The notes beneath the pieces were generated by a model. It made no database searches, was not told the DNA's origin, and saw only the letters and a list, made by a program, of their open reading frames with translations. A stretch of DNA of 64,000 nucleotides, taken from the NCBI RefSeq assembly GCF_950295315.1, contig NC_080166.1, forward strand, positions 96,911,141 through 96,975,140, given 5' to 3'. Source of the DNA: Erinaceus europaeus (Eukaryota; Chordata; Mammalia; Eulipotyphla; Erinaceidae). A program made the translations under genes and the position numbers. This document shows positions 54,782-63,793 of this stretch, in pieces (positions within the stretch are counted from its first letter, which is position 1; each line of letters starts with the position of its first letter).

Positions 54782-54979
54782 TTTAAAATTTTTAATTATC
54801 TTTATTGGATAGAGGTAGTCAGAAATCGAGAGGGTCGGGGAGATAGAGAGGGAGAGAGAAAGAGAGACAACCGTAGCACTGCTTCACCACTTGTAAAACT
54901 TTCCCCTTGCAGGTGGGGACCAGTGGCTTGAATCTGGGTCCTTGTGCACTCAACCAGGTGGACCACCACCTGGCCTCCT
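54782..54979 (-). mobile_element. SINE-B, full length
   Basis: Minus strand. Tail 'ttaattatctttattggata' through core 'accacttgtaaaactttccc' to head 'aggtggaccaccacctggcc'. Confidence 0.87.
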
Positions 54980-55040
54980 TCAAATAACATTTCTTATGGG
55001 ATGTGAAAAAAAATCTACATTTGTGCTGTAGAAAGAGACT

Positions 55041-55180
55041 CTCCACTCACAGGGGGAAAGCTTTGCAAGTGGTGAAGCAGTGCTGCAGATGTCTCTCTAT
55101 CTCCCTCTGTATCACCCCCCTCTCTCTTGACTACTGGCTGTCTCTATCCAATAAATAAATAAAATGAATAAAAGTTAAAA
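55041..55180 (+). mobile_element. SINE-B, 5'-truncated
   Basis: Plus strand. It begins in the core ('gggggaaagctttgcaagtg') and keeps the body and (AAAT)n tail. 5' truncation is typical of reverse-transcribed insertions. Confidence 0.8.
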
Positions 55181-55240
55181 AGAAAGTGAGAATTGGAAAT
55201 AGGGATTTTGAAACAAAATTTTGTTTCCTTATTTCACATG

Positions 55241-55378
55241 AAGAAGAGAGAGAGAGGAAGAGAGAGAGAGAGAGAACAGTTCAGAGCCCCACACTGCAGT
55301 ATATGCATTACTATAATAGAACTTGGGTCCTCACACATGTAGTTCCTGTATTCAACCAGTGAATACTTCTCCAGCCTC
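55241..55378 (-). mobile_element. SINE-C copy
   Basis: Minus strand. A GA-rich side (55244-55276), B-box region 'agaacttgggtcctcacaca', head ending 'cttctccagcc'. Confidence 0.55.
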
Positions 55379-55617
55379 AAAAAGGGGCAGGGAACTTGGT
55401 GCAAATTCTTACCGATTTCCTGAAACAGTGAACTTTAAAGTCCAAAAAGAAAAAAGACAAATCACTTAGGAGAGGAAAATCAATTAACATACATATATAC
55501 ATTTATTTTTAACACAGTTTGATATTTAGATGCTCTGTCTTCATATACCCACGTGTGTTTTTGAGTTTTGCATCACTCAGGTTTTGCTTCCAACCTAGAC
55601 TTTCTTTAGCTAGTTCC

Positions 55618-55780
55618 TATTTGTTGAGCACTCACTATACACCAAGAACCAAACACCATCTGTGGCAGTCCATATAGTCATAGTCTCAGTCATATGAGGT
55701 AATGCTGTGTTTTTTTCAATGCTCTTAGCCTTATTTTATAGATGAGAAAATTAAGGCTCAGATGTAATACCTTAACATGT
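55618..55780 (-). mobile_element. MIR relic
   Basis: Minus strand. 'tttgttgagcactcactata' and 'ttatagatgagaaaattaag' are hallmark MIR phrases in reverse. Confidence 0.62.
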
Positions 55781-55894
55781 TTGCATGACTGTCTTTGTGT
55801 CCTGTGGTAATATTAATGTCATAGACACATACTGTACATGTGTAGACTCAGGATATTTTTTTTTTAAGTGAATGCAATAGACCTGTTTCTTTCT

Positions 55895-56252
55895 TTTTTC
55901 CTTTTATTTATTTATTTATTTATTTATTTATTTTTGTCTCCAGGGTTATCACTGGGGTTCAGTGCCTGCACTACAAAACCACAGCTCCTGGAGGCCATTT
56001 TTCCCATTTTATTGCCATTGTTGTCATTATTATTATTGTTGTTGCTGTTGTTGTTGGATAGGGCCGAGAGAAATCAGGAGAGGAGGGGGGACAGACTGGG
56101 GGAGAGAAAGAGAGACACCTGCAGACCTGCTTCACCACCTGTGAAATGCCCTCCCTACAGGTGGAGAGCCAAGGGCTTGAATCGGGATCCTTATGGAGGT
56201 CCTTAAGCTTTGTGCCACCTGCGCTTAACCCACTGCACTACTGCCCAACCCC
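55895..56252 (-). mobile_element. SINE-A-long copy
   Basis: Minus strand. (TTTA)n side, 3' module ('cagggttatcactggggttc', 'ctacaaaaccacagctcctg'), (TTG)n stretch and head ending 'ctactgcccaacccc'. Confidence 0.88.
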
Positions 56253-56299
56253 CTAGACTCATGATCTTATACATTTAATATCATTCCAGAAGTTTTGAG

Positions 56300-56302
<3 letters not shown>

Positions 56303-56344
<42 letters not shown>
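56303..56344 (+). repeat. (TG)n microsatellite
   Basis: About 20 TG units. Confidence 0.97.
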
Positions 56345-56348
<4 letters not shown>

Positions 56349-56821
56349 CACACGTGGAGTCTGGAGTCCACTTTCCTTTGTAGGGTAACTGTATTAACTA
56401 GCATGCGACCTATGTAACTGAATTCATGCGGCCACGACTCATTTAGCTCAGTCACAACACAGAGAGTGCAGGAGAGAAAACAAAACAAACAAACAAAAAA
56501 ACCCAAAGTAGATGTGGTTGATATACAAATCCATTACTGTTTTCATTAAATGTCTTCTTGAAATTTTGATAAAAATCATAGTATTACTTTTTTTCCCCAA
56601 AGAATAGTATCAACACAGAAATCAAGAGATAAGTTCTCAGTAGGATCAAATAATGTTCTAGGCTCATAAGAATCTAACTGTGGAAAACATTTAGTTATTT
56701 TTTTTTAAGGCTGTCTGATCAGTTGCACAATTGCTATTTGGAAACAAAGTGACTATTTGTACACTTGGAAGAAAACCAGGGTAGGGTTAAATATTAAGAT
56801 GCCAGAATCCAGTATGAACAA
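56345..56821. other. Unique sequence
   Basis: Nothing recognised apart from a short (CAAA)n run near 56480. Confidence 0.4.
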
Positions 56822-57957
56822 CTTTTTTTAAACGTTCTTATTGAGTGGGTTAGTGCATTACATTATAGTCATTTTCACATGCATATAATTTCATTATGCA
56901 CCCAGCCTCCACAGTTCTCTTCGACCTTTCCCTAGCACCACCCCTCTTCTCCCAGAGTTCCTTGCATTGATGCAATACACCATGTCCAATTCATGTTTCA
57001 TTTTGTTTCCTTCTTCCCTATTTCTAATTATCAGGACCTACTTACAAATGAAATGATTTGGTATTCACCCTTCATTTTTTGGCTTATTTCACTTAATATG
57101 ATGCCTTCCAATTTCATCCAAGATGACAAAAAGAATCAGACTTCATTACTTTTAACAGCTGGATAGTATTCCATCATGTATATATACCACAGAATTATCA
57201 GGTATTCCTTTGTCCTTGGGCATCTGGGTTGCTTCCAAGTTTTAGCAATTACAGACTGTAATAACATGAATATGGGTATATAAAGATCTCTTTTGATAGG
57301 TGTTTCCTTTGAATAAATCTCTAAAAGATCACTGTTGGGTCATATTGGAGATCTATTTCTAGTGTTCTGAGAAATCTCCAGACTGTCATACACAAGGGTT
57401 GGACTAGTTAACACTAATACCAGCAATGCAGGAGTGCCTCTTTTGCTCCATATTGCTTTTTCTAATATATGGCATTCTCATGTTTCTGTTGACCCTCTGG
57501 ATCTCTTCTTCTGTAAAGTTTTTTGTTCATGTTGTCACCCCATTTTTATAGGGTTGTTTTTTTTTTTTCTTGGTGTGAAGTTTATTGAGCTCTTTATGAA
57601 TTTTGATTATTAGTCCCTTACCTGAGCCATGTTATATAGAGATCTTCTCCCACATTGTAGGAAGTTTTTCTGTTAGTTTGGCGATACCCTTTACTGTGTA
57701 GAAGCTTGTTAGTTTGATGCAGTCCCGTTGATTTATTTCTGCTATTATTATTTGTTGTTGTTGTTGGATTTGAATCTCTGAAGACCTTTTTAAAGCATAG
57801 TTTATGAAGTGTCCTTTCAATGTTTTCTTCTAAATATCTAATAGTTTCTGGTCTAATATCCATGTCTTTGATCCATTTTGTGCTTGGTCCAGTTTCATTC
57901 ATTTGCTTGTATCAATCCAGTTTTCCCGGAACCACTTATTGAAGACTCTCTTTTCTC
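56822..57957 (-). mobile_element. Older L1 3' part
   Basis: Minus strand, 5'-truncated. It holds a 3' UTR (56822-57110) followed by ORF2 C-terminal sequence with many frame breaks. The 94-codon piece at 57618-57902 still shows '[20 protein letters not shown]', a stretch shared with both other L1 ORF2 copies. More diverged than the 9.3-kb copy. Confidence 0.83.
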
Positions 57958-58784
57958 CAAGTACTGGACTGCACTTGCCCTCTTTAATACAGCGAACCAT
58001 GAGGATGAGGAAGCTGGTCTGTTTCCCCTTGGGGCACAGGGAGTTGGAGACTATACTTGCCAATCCAAACATAGTGAAGCCTGGTACACACACTGCAGTT
58101 GGGGACCTCAGTTGCCTGGTAGCCCTAATACGAAGAAGTCTGAGAATGGAGAGGCCATTCTGTTTCAGCATGGGGAACTGTTATTGGCCTACAATGGTTT
58201 CCAAAGAAAATGTAGTTTTGAGGGTATTTGTAAAGTGAACCAAAATTGCACAATATTAGAAAATATCTAAATCTTTGTTCTGTTTCCAGCCAGAGTGTGC
58301 AAATGAAAATGTGTGGGGAATTGATGACCTTATCCTTGCCCCTGCTATCAGGATGGATAATACATTATTAAACTGTAAATGGTAAATGATGAAGCAATTG
58401 TATGAATAGAAAAAAGATCATCAAGCCAAATATATTCACAGGGGAAAAAAAGAGAAAATGATAAGCAAGATAAAAGAGAGAACAAAACAAATATGACAAG
58501 ATGCCACACTGTGTCTAGGAAAATATTCTGTCTTTGGTACCTATTTTAATTATATACACAAAATGTTTTGTGCCTTAATAAGCACATTTCCTGTCCTGTT
58601 TAGTAATTTCCTGGAGAATGTTCTGTTGTACATATGTCTTTCTTCAAGGAAAACAAATAAAGGATAAAAATTCAACAATCATGGGCTTCTATTTGAAAAA
58701 TAGATTGTGTATCAAGTGACCTGTGCCTGTTACCATTAGGCACTTCTGGTGACAACTGTTTGATATTGACAATGGCTAACTATC
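57958..58784. other. Unique sequence with an unassigned open frame
   Basis: A 130-codon plus-strand frame (57878-58270) starts inside the L1 and continues about 310 bp into non-L1 sequence. It has no domain or signal that I recognise. A chance frame or a pseudogene piece are both possible. Confidence 0.35.
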
Positions 58785-58890
58785 TCTCATACTGATTGTA
58801 TGCAAACACTCTTGTTCTGTTTTCCCACCTGCCTCAATTGGCAGATGAGAAAACAGAGGCACAGAGACATAACGTTAAGCATTCTCCACA
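58785..58890 (-). mobile_element. MIR relic
   Basis: Minus strand. 'ggcagatgagaaaacagagg' followed by 'cacagagacataacgttaag' is the conserved MIR segment. Confidence 0.72.
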
Positions 58891-59089
58891 AGTTTTTGTC
58901 TATGCTTTTGAATCCAGTGTCATGAAAAAGCTTGCTAATATTGATGACATCAACTTTGGAAGGTATGTAAGGTTGGGATAGTTACACCAGATGTGTTTAA
59001 AATGGAATACTATGGTTAAATTGTGGCATACTAAAGTATTTTAACAGTGACAGTTTTAAAGTATTTTCTGTAAAAACAGTAGACCTGCT

Positions 59090-59250
59090 GAAGAGGAAGA
59101 ATAATGATTCTGCAAGAGACTTTCATGCCTGAGGCTCCTAGTTTTCAGGCTCAACTCCCAACCCCACCATAAGCCAGAGCTAAGCAATGCTCTGGCATCT
59201 ATCTATCTGTCTGTCATTTCTTTATATCTCTCATAAATAAAGAAGTAAAC
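59090..59250 (+). mobile_element. SINE-C copy
   Basis: Plus strand. 'tttcatgcctgaggctccta', 'ccaccataagccagagctaa' and 'gcaatgctctggcatctatc', then 'ataaataaagaag' tail. Confidence 0.72.
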
Positions 59251-59272
59251 TATTAAAAATATGCTGTAACTG

Positions 59273-59468
59273 TGTTGGTGTATAGCACCAAAGTAAAAGA
59301 CTCAGAGGTGGGAGGGGAGGGTTCAGGTCCTGGATCATGATGGCAGAGGAGTACCTAGGGGAGTTGGATTTTTATGTGGAAAATTGGGAAATTTTATACA
59401 TGTACAAACTATTGTATTTTACTGTCAACTGTAAAACATTAATCCCCCAATAAAGAAATTTTTAAAAA
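59273..59468 (+). mobile_element. L1-S 3' UTR, 5'-truncated
   Basis: Plus strand. 'caccaaagtaaaagactcag', 'acaaactattgtattttact' and a 'ccccaataaagaaattttta' end with poly-A. Confidence 0.82.
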
Positions 59469-59584
59469 AATGATGTAATCAATTGTGTCTAGGAAAATAG
59501 TGTATATGTTAGCATGATAGTAGAGAATAATAAAGTTCTGACATTGTTTCTGGGAAATCACTTTATGATCAGAAAGTGTTTAAG

Positions 59585-59885
59585 AAGGAGACTGGAGAGA
59601 TAGCTTACCAGATTGAAATCTCAGAACTACCTGGAAAATGCTATGGCCGTGGAGGATGCACTGGAGTAATGGCGTTTCTCTGCCCTCCCTTAAATTTTTT
59701 TAAAGTTTTCTTTTTTTAACCTTTATATACTTTGATAGGACAGAAAGAAGTTGAGACAGAATGTAGATGGAAAGGAAGAAAAAGACAGAAAGACACCTAC
59801 ATCACTGCTTCACTGCTTGTGAAGTGTCCTCTGCAGGTGGGGATTGGTGGAGGGGTGTTTGAACCATGTGGCTGGATTCTCTCTT
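59585..59885. mobile_element. SINE-C (+) interrupted by SINE-B-like (-)
   Basis: 59585-59695 is a diverged plus-strand SINE-C ('ctggagagatagcttaccag' head). 59705-59885 is a minus-strand SINE-B variant ('cttcactgcttgtgaagtgt', 'ctgcaggtggggattggtgg'). Confidence 0.5.
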
Positions 59886-59927
59886 TCTCTGACTGAAAAA
59901 AAAAAGCAGTACATTACAAGGCCCCAG

Positions 59928-59931
<4 letters not shown>

Positions 59932-59972
<41 letters not shown>
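59932..59972 (+). repeat. (CA)n microsatellite
   Basis: About 20 CA units. Confidence 0.97.
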
Positions 59973-59976
<4 letters not shown>

Positions 59977-60066
59977 TACATTTGAGGAAGGAATAATGTT
60001 TACTATGCTTTGCTTGAACATAAATGTACATCAAGATGGGCATGTTTAAAAATTGTTGAACTGGAG

Positions 60067-60361
60067 GGAGTCGGGCTGTAGCGCAGCGGGTTAAGCGCAG
60101 GTGGCGCAAAGCACAAGGACCGGCAGAAGGATCCCGGTTCGAACCCCGGCTCCCCACCTGCAGGGGATTCGCTTCACAGGCAGTGAAGCAGGTCTGCAGG
60201 TGTCTATCTTTCTCTCCCCCTCTCTGTCTTCCCCTCCTCTCTCCATTTCTCTCTGTCCTATCCAACAACGACGACAACAACAATAATAACTACAACAATA
60301 AAACAATAAGGGCAACAAAAGGGAATAAATAAATAAAAATAAAATATTTAAAAAAAACAAT
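60067..60361 (+). mobile_element. SINE-A, youngest-looking copy, with 19-bp TSD
   Basis: Plus strand. The promoter boxes are intact: box A tagcgcagcgg at 60079-60089 and box B ggttcgaaccc at 60136-60146. The middle is AAC/AAT-rich and the tail (AAAT)n. The 19-bp duplication (aaaaattgttgaactggag, 60048-60066 and 60362-60380) is perfect. The CpGs of the head are preserved, which also suggests youth. It inserted at the 5' edge of an older SINE-B. Confidence 0.95.
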
Positions 60362-60375
60362 AAAAATTGTTGAAC

Positions 60376-60578
60376 TGGAGCTGGGTGCTAATGCACCTGG
60401 TTGAAGTGCACATATTACAGTATGCAAGGACTTGGGTTCAAGCCTCTGGCTCCCGCCTGTAGATAGGAAGCTCTGTGAGTAGAGAAGCAGGGCTACAGGT
60501 GTCTCTGTGTCTCTCTTGCTTCCTTCTTGATTTCTCTCTGTTTATCCAATGAATAAATAAATAAATAGAAAATAATTT
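60376..60578 (+). mobile_element. SINE-B copy
   Basis: Plus strand. Head 'ggagctgggtgctaatgcac', B box 'gggttcaagcc', body, and 'tatccaatgaataaataaat' tail. Its first bases overlap the duplicated target of the SINE-A upstream. Confidence 0.85.
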
Positions 60579-61317
60579 AAAAATAAGAAAAAACAACTTT
60601 TCAACATTTTAGCCACACTAATGGATAATAAGATGGGTAGATGATTCAATGAATCACTCACCAATTGTACCAAATTGCCTATATCTTAGAGACTAAGTGA
60701 AAACAATAACACATTTTTTGTACCCTTTTCTAGATCAGGGGCCAACTCTGCATTTGAAGGTAAGACCTTTATGAGGTTAAATTCAGGAGAAGGGAAATCC
60801 AGAAACCAGAGAAGAGAAGTAAAACCAGGAAATGAGTTGGTAATGAATTCTTTCCACTGAAGGTATTCTGCAAGGACATAGTCTGAGTGCTGGTTTCTGA
60901 AGTGGAGTATGAAGCAAGATCAAACAGCAAACTCCTAGAATAATAATGACAAAGCCATCAATATAAGAAGACTGTGGCCCTTCTATGGAACTAAGGACTA
61001 AGAATTTGGTAACTAAACATGACATTTGTGCATATGTGAAAGTGTGTGTGTGTATCTCTGTGTGTGTTTTTTTATGCATGCATTTGTCAATGAGATCAAA
61101 GGGAGATGAGAGTCTACATCAACATTATATGAGTAAATTAATTATGAGTAAATTGCTTATAACAAATATTTTCAATATTAAGACCACTAGATTTTCTTAA
61201 CCTCTCTGTCTCATACTGAGAACCCATATTTGACCACATTTAGACCTAATAGTCTACAGAAATCATATATCCACATGTCCGATACAAACTGAGAATTTAA
61301 TGCTAGGGATTCACAAC
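60579..61317. other. Unique sequence
   Basis: A short TG run at about 61040-61070. Nothing else recognised. Confidence 0.4.
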
Positions 61318-61650
61318 TTTTTTTTTTTACTCCAGGGTCATTGCTGGGGCTTGGTACCTGCATTACAAATCCACTGTTTCTGGAAGCCACTTTTTCCCAT
61401 TTTCTTGCCCTTATTGTTGTCATTATTGTTAGTATTGCTACTGATGTTGTTGTTGTTTGATAGGGCAGAGAAAAATTGAGAGAGGACAGGAAGACAGAGA
61501 GGGGGAGAGAAAGACAGATACCTGCAGACCTACTTCACTGCTTGTGAAATGACCCTTCTGCAGTTGTGGAGCCAGAGCTCAAACCAGGATCCTTACACCA
61601 GTCCTTGTGCTTCACACCAGGTGCGCTTAACCCACTGTGCTACCGCCCAA
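61318..61650 (-). mobile_element. SINE-A-long interrupted by an ERV
   Basis: Minus strand. Poly-T, 3' module, (TTG)n stretch and body run to the head sequence 'ctgtgctaccgcccaa' at 61650, where the ERV LTR begins. Other copies continue for about 5 more bases (ctccc), so the ERV cut the SINE close to its 5' end. The SINE is therefore older than the ERV insertion. Confidence 0.85.
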
Positions 61651-61901
61651 TGTTGGTATGTTCCTTTCCCCCTGACCTCTGAGAATTGGTTTGCCCCTTG
61701 CTAGTTTTGAAACCCCACTTTCTCCCCGCACCCTATGCTAAGGACGGGCAGAGTCCCAGCAGCAGCGGAGAGAGGATGATAGAAAAAAGCACATGGTGTG
61801 GTGATTTGCCCATTCATGAATAAAGATATACAGATTCTCAGCCCAGCCATGTGTCCTCGAGTCTGTTACCTGCCCGTGAAACCAGCTCAGTTAAAACAAC
61901 A
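61651..61901 (+). repeat. 5' LTR (251 bp)
   Basis: Starts TGTTGG and ends CA at 61900-61901, three bases before the primer-binding site. A polyadenylation signal AATAAA lies at 61819-61824. No clear TATA box. The short length is fixed by comparison with the 3' copy. Confidence 0.88.
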
Positions 61902-61903
61902 AA

Positions 61904-61921
61904 TGGTGCCCAATGTGGGGC
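61904..61921 (+). other. Primer-binding site, tRNA-Lys1,2 type
   Basis: The 18 bases TGGTGCCCAATGTGGGGC match the complement of the tRNA-Lys1,2 3' end at 16 positions. Both mismatches are C to T. This tRNA primes many class II ERVs. Confidence 0.88.
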
Positions 61922-62500
61922 CAGACCTATGCATCTCTCAGATAAGTGAAGACTATCTGGCTACCTATGCACTATGGCCTTCTCTTCTGCTTGTGAAGAG
62001 ATCTCCAAAGGCATCTGCCCTTTCTTCACGAGACTGCTTCGCTGTTTCTGGAACATTTATCTCTGGACCACTCCGTGGTTTCCGCCCAACGCCAGCCCGC
62101 AGGAGCCCAAGGCCAGCCCGCAGGAGCCGGCTTTCTGCTGTGTGGCATGGGACATTGGGCGCGGGCTCCCGCCACGCTGCTCGGCCACTGGGAGCAGGGC
62201 AGCAGACATGGCAGGGCCATGGGGCAGGGCCGCGGTAGCCTATCATGGCCGCCACCCCGGGGCACCTCAGCCCGTGCCTTCTGCATGGCTGGCCCACCCA
62301 CCCTCATGCTATGAACTCTGGACAGATCCCAGTCCCCCCGGAGACCTCGGGCTCCCTGCCAAAACTGGGCCCCCTGGCCGAGATCTCCAGCTTGGGTCTG
62401 AAGGCAGACGAGCTAGAATACGCAGAGATTCATCCAAAGATCGCAACCTACAATTCCTAGAAGTAAGTGGAGCTGCGCGGGAAGCCACCTCTGGATGGTG
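61922..62500 (+). other. G+C-rich ERV leader with overlapping open frames
   Basis: From about 62060 to 62460 the sequence is strongly G+C-rich with many CpGs, unlike the rest of the ERV and window. It contains a 21-bp tandem duplication (gccagcccgcaggagccc units at about 62091-62130). Overlapping plus-strand frames of 146 codons (61798-62238), 175 codons (61974-62501) and 71 codons (62245-62460) exist, but none resembles a Gag protein. A splice-donor-like GAA|GTAAGT sits at 62460-62468. It may be a packaging leader or captured host sequence. Confidence 0.5.
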
Positions 62501-62781
62501 ACCACCCCCTAACAACTAAGACAGATCTAAATTTGTGTTTAAAATGACATGTCTTCATAACAAAAAAGTTTTTCTCCTTGTGTATTAATGACCATGTTTA
62601 CGTGTGTGTTTAACATTAACTTTAAACATTAACTTTAAGGTTAAAAGTGTAACTTTAAGGCTAAATTCTTACCAGGCAAAGTTAAATGAAAAAGGTTTTC
62701 AACATAATTCTCATAAAGATAAAATCAACTTACATTTAAAGTCTGAGGTAAAAATTAGTTAACAATCAATATATTTTAACT

Positions 62782-63335
62782 AAGTTGGTCTAAATAAGAC
62801 CTGCGCACACCTAGGGTGTGTTTCCATCTTGAATGGGTGTAACAAAAGGTTAAAAAGACGTTGTTGATATGTAAAAGTCTCAAATTCCTTCTCAATTAGA
62901 AACGTTAGATTGCGCTATGGTTATGCTAATTACAAGTTTTGTTTCATAGTAAGTAAATTGCAGCTGTCAAGTTCTCTACAAAAAAGAAGTTGGTCTAAAC
63001 AAAACCTGCGCACACCTAGGGTGTGTCTCCATCTTAAATGGGTGTAACAAAAGGTTAAATAGACTTGTTGATATGTAAAACTCTCGATTACCTTCCCTAT
63101 TAGAAATGGTAGATTACACAATGGCTATGCTAATGATACTCATGCTTGAGGTTTTCTTTCCTTGATTCTCATGTTTACCTTTTCACATTCTATTGTTTAA
63201 ACTTTAACCAACCTTAAAATCACTCTAAAAAAGACTTCTAATTGTAATAGTTATCAATTGTGATAAACGTCTAACCTGCTACAAGTTTGTTTCATAGTAA
63301 GTGAATTGCAGCTGTCAAGTTCTCTACAGAAAAGC
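62782..63335 (+). repeat. ERV-internal A-B-A'-B' duplication with hairpins
   Basis: Segment A (from 62782, 'aagttggtctaaa') and segment B (62932-62986, 'gtttcatagtaagtaaattg') are followed by A' from 62987, exactly 205 bp later, and B' at 63279-63335. An extra stretch of about 140 bp (about 63140-63278) separates A' from B'. Each A copy carries a hairpin, cacacc-tag-ggtgtg (62806-62820 in the first copy), followed by a shared 'gggtgtaacaaaaggttaaa' segment. It does not code for protein. Confidence 0.88.
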
Positions 63336-63775
63336 AGAATTCTAGCAGCTGACCTTCCTCATACAACGTTCCACCCCCTGGCATTCTTCCGTGGACATTT
63401 GCTTTGGACTGGCATTTCTATCAGACTCAACTGGTACACCTCTTGGACACTTTGCAGCTTCCCCTTATGCTGCTAGGTTTCTCAAAGATTGACTGCAGCC
63501 ATGCCTTGGGACTCTAGGCCCTTCCCCGACCCCATACTAAAAAAAGCCCATCGAGGCAAGTACGCCCCCCAGAGGCAGGAAATGTTTTTTTTAAGCTGAT
63601 AAAGTTTTGCCCAGAGGCAAAAAAATGGCCCCCTCAGGCCTTCCCTTGGCAGCACACTGGTTTTTGTTACTTGCTTACATGTTTCTCTATGTTTGTGCCA
63701 GTTTCTCTTTTGAAAATGCCTGTACGATATAGGTTTCTGTTCAACCCATACCCCTGTTACTGTGGTCATTTAGTT
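63336..63775 (+). other. ERV 3' internal region
   Basis: About 440 bp before the polypurine tract, without a recognisable envelope frame. A direct repeat cccagaggca occurs near 63568 and 63610. Possibly a decayed 3' untranslated or envelope end; nothing decisive. Confidence 0.4.
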
Positions 63776-63793
63776 AAAAACAGAAGGGGGAAT
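63776..63793 (+). other. Polypurine tract
   Basis: AAAAACAGAAGGGGGAAT directly before the 3' LTR (TGCTGG at 63794). One C interrupts an otherwise purine run. It primes plus-strand synthesis in retroviruses. Confidence 0.8.

Noticed and set aside
60067..60140. tRNA gene
   Set aside because: Box A and box B are present, but the sequence continues as a SINE with an A-rich tail and a target-site duplication. The same holds for all other tRNA-like heads in the window.
62000..62460. Host CpG-island promoter
   Set aside because: The segment lies between two LTRs and just after a retroviral primer-binding site, so it belongs to the ERV.
62320..62460. Exon of a folate enzyme (the end of the 71-codon frame loosely recalls the start of the formyltetrahydrofolate synthetase domain)
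   Set aside because: The resemblance covers about 30 residues with gaps and only general features (a PVP and a GL..DELE word). A protein search giving a significant hit would be needed.
62782..63335. CRISPR-like repeat array
   Set aside because: Only two long copies, no short regular repeats with spacers, and the context is a mammalian ERV.
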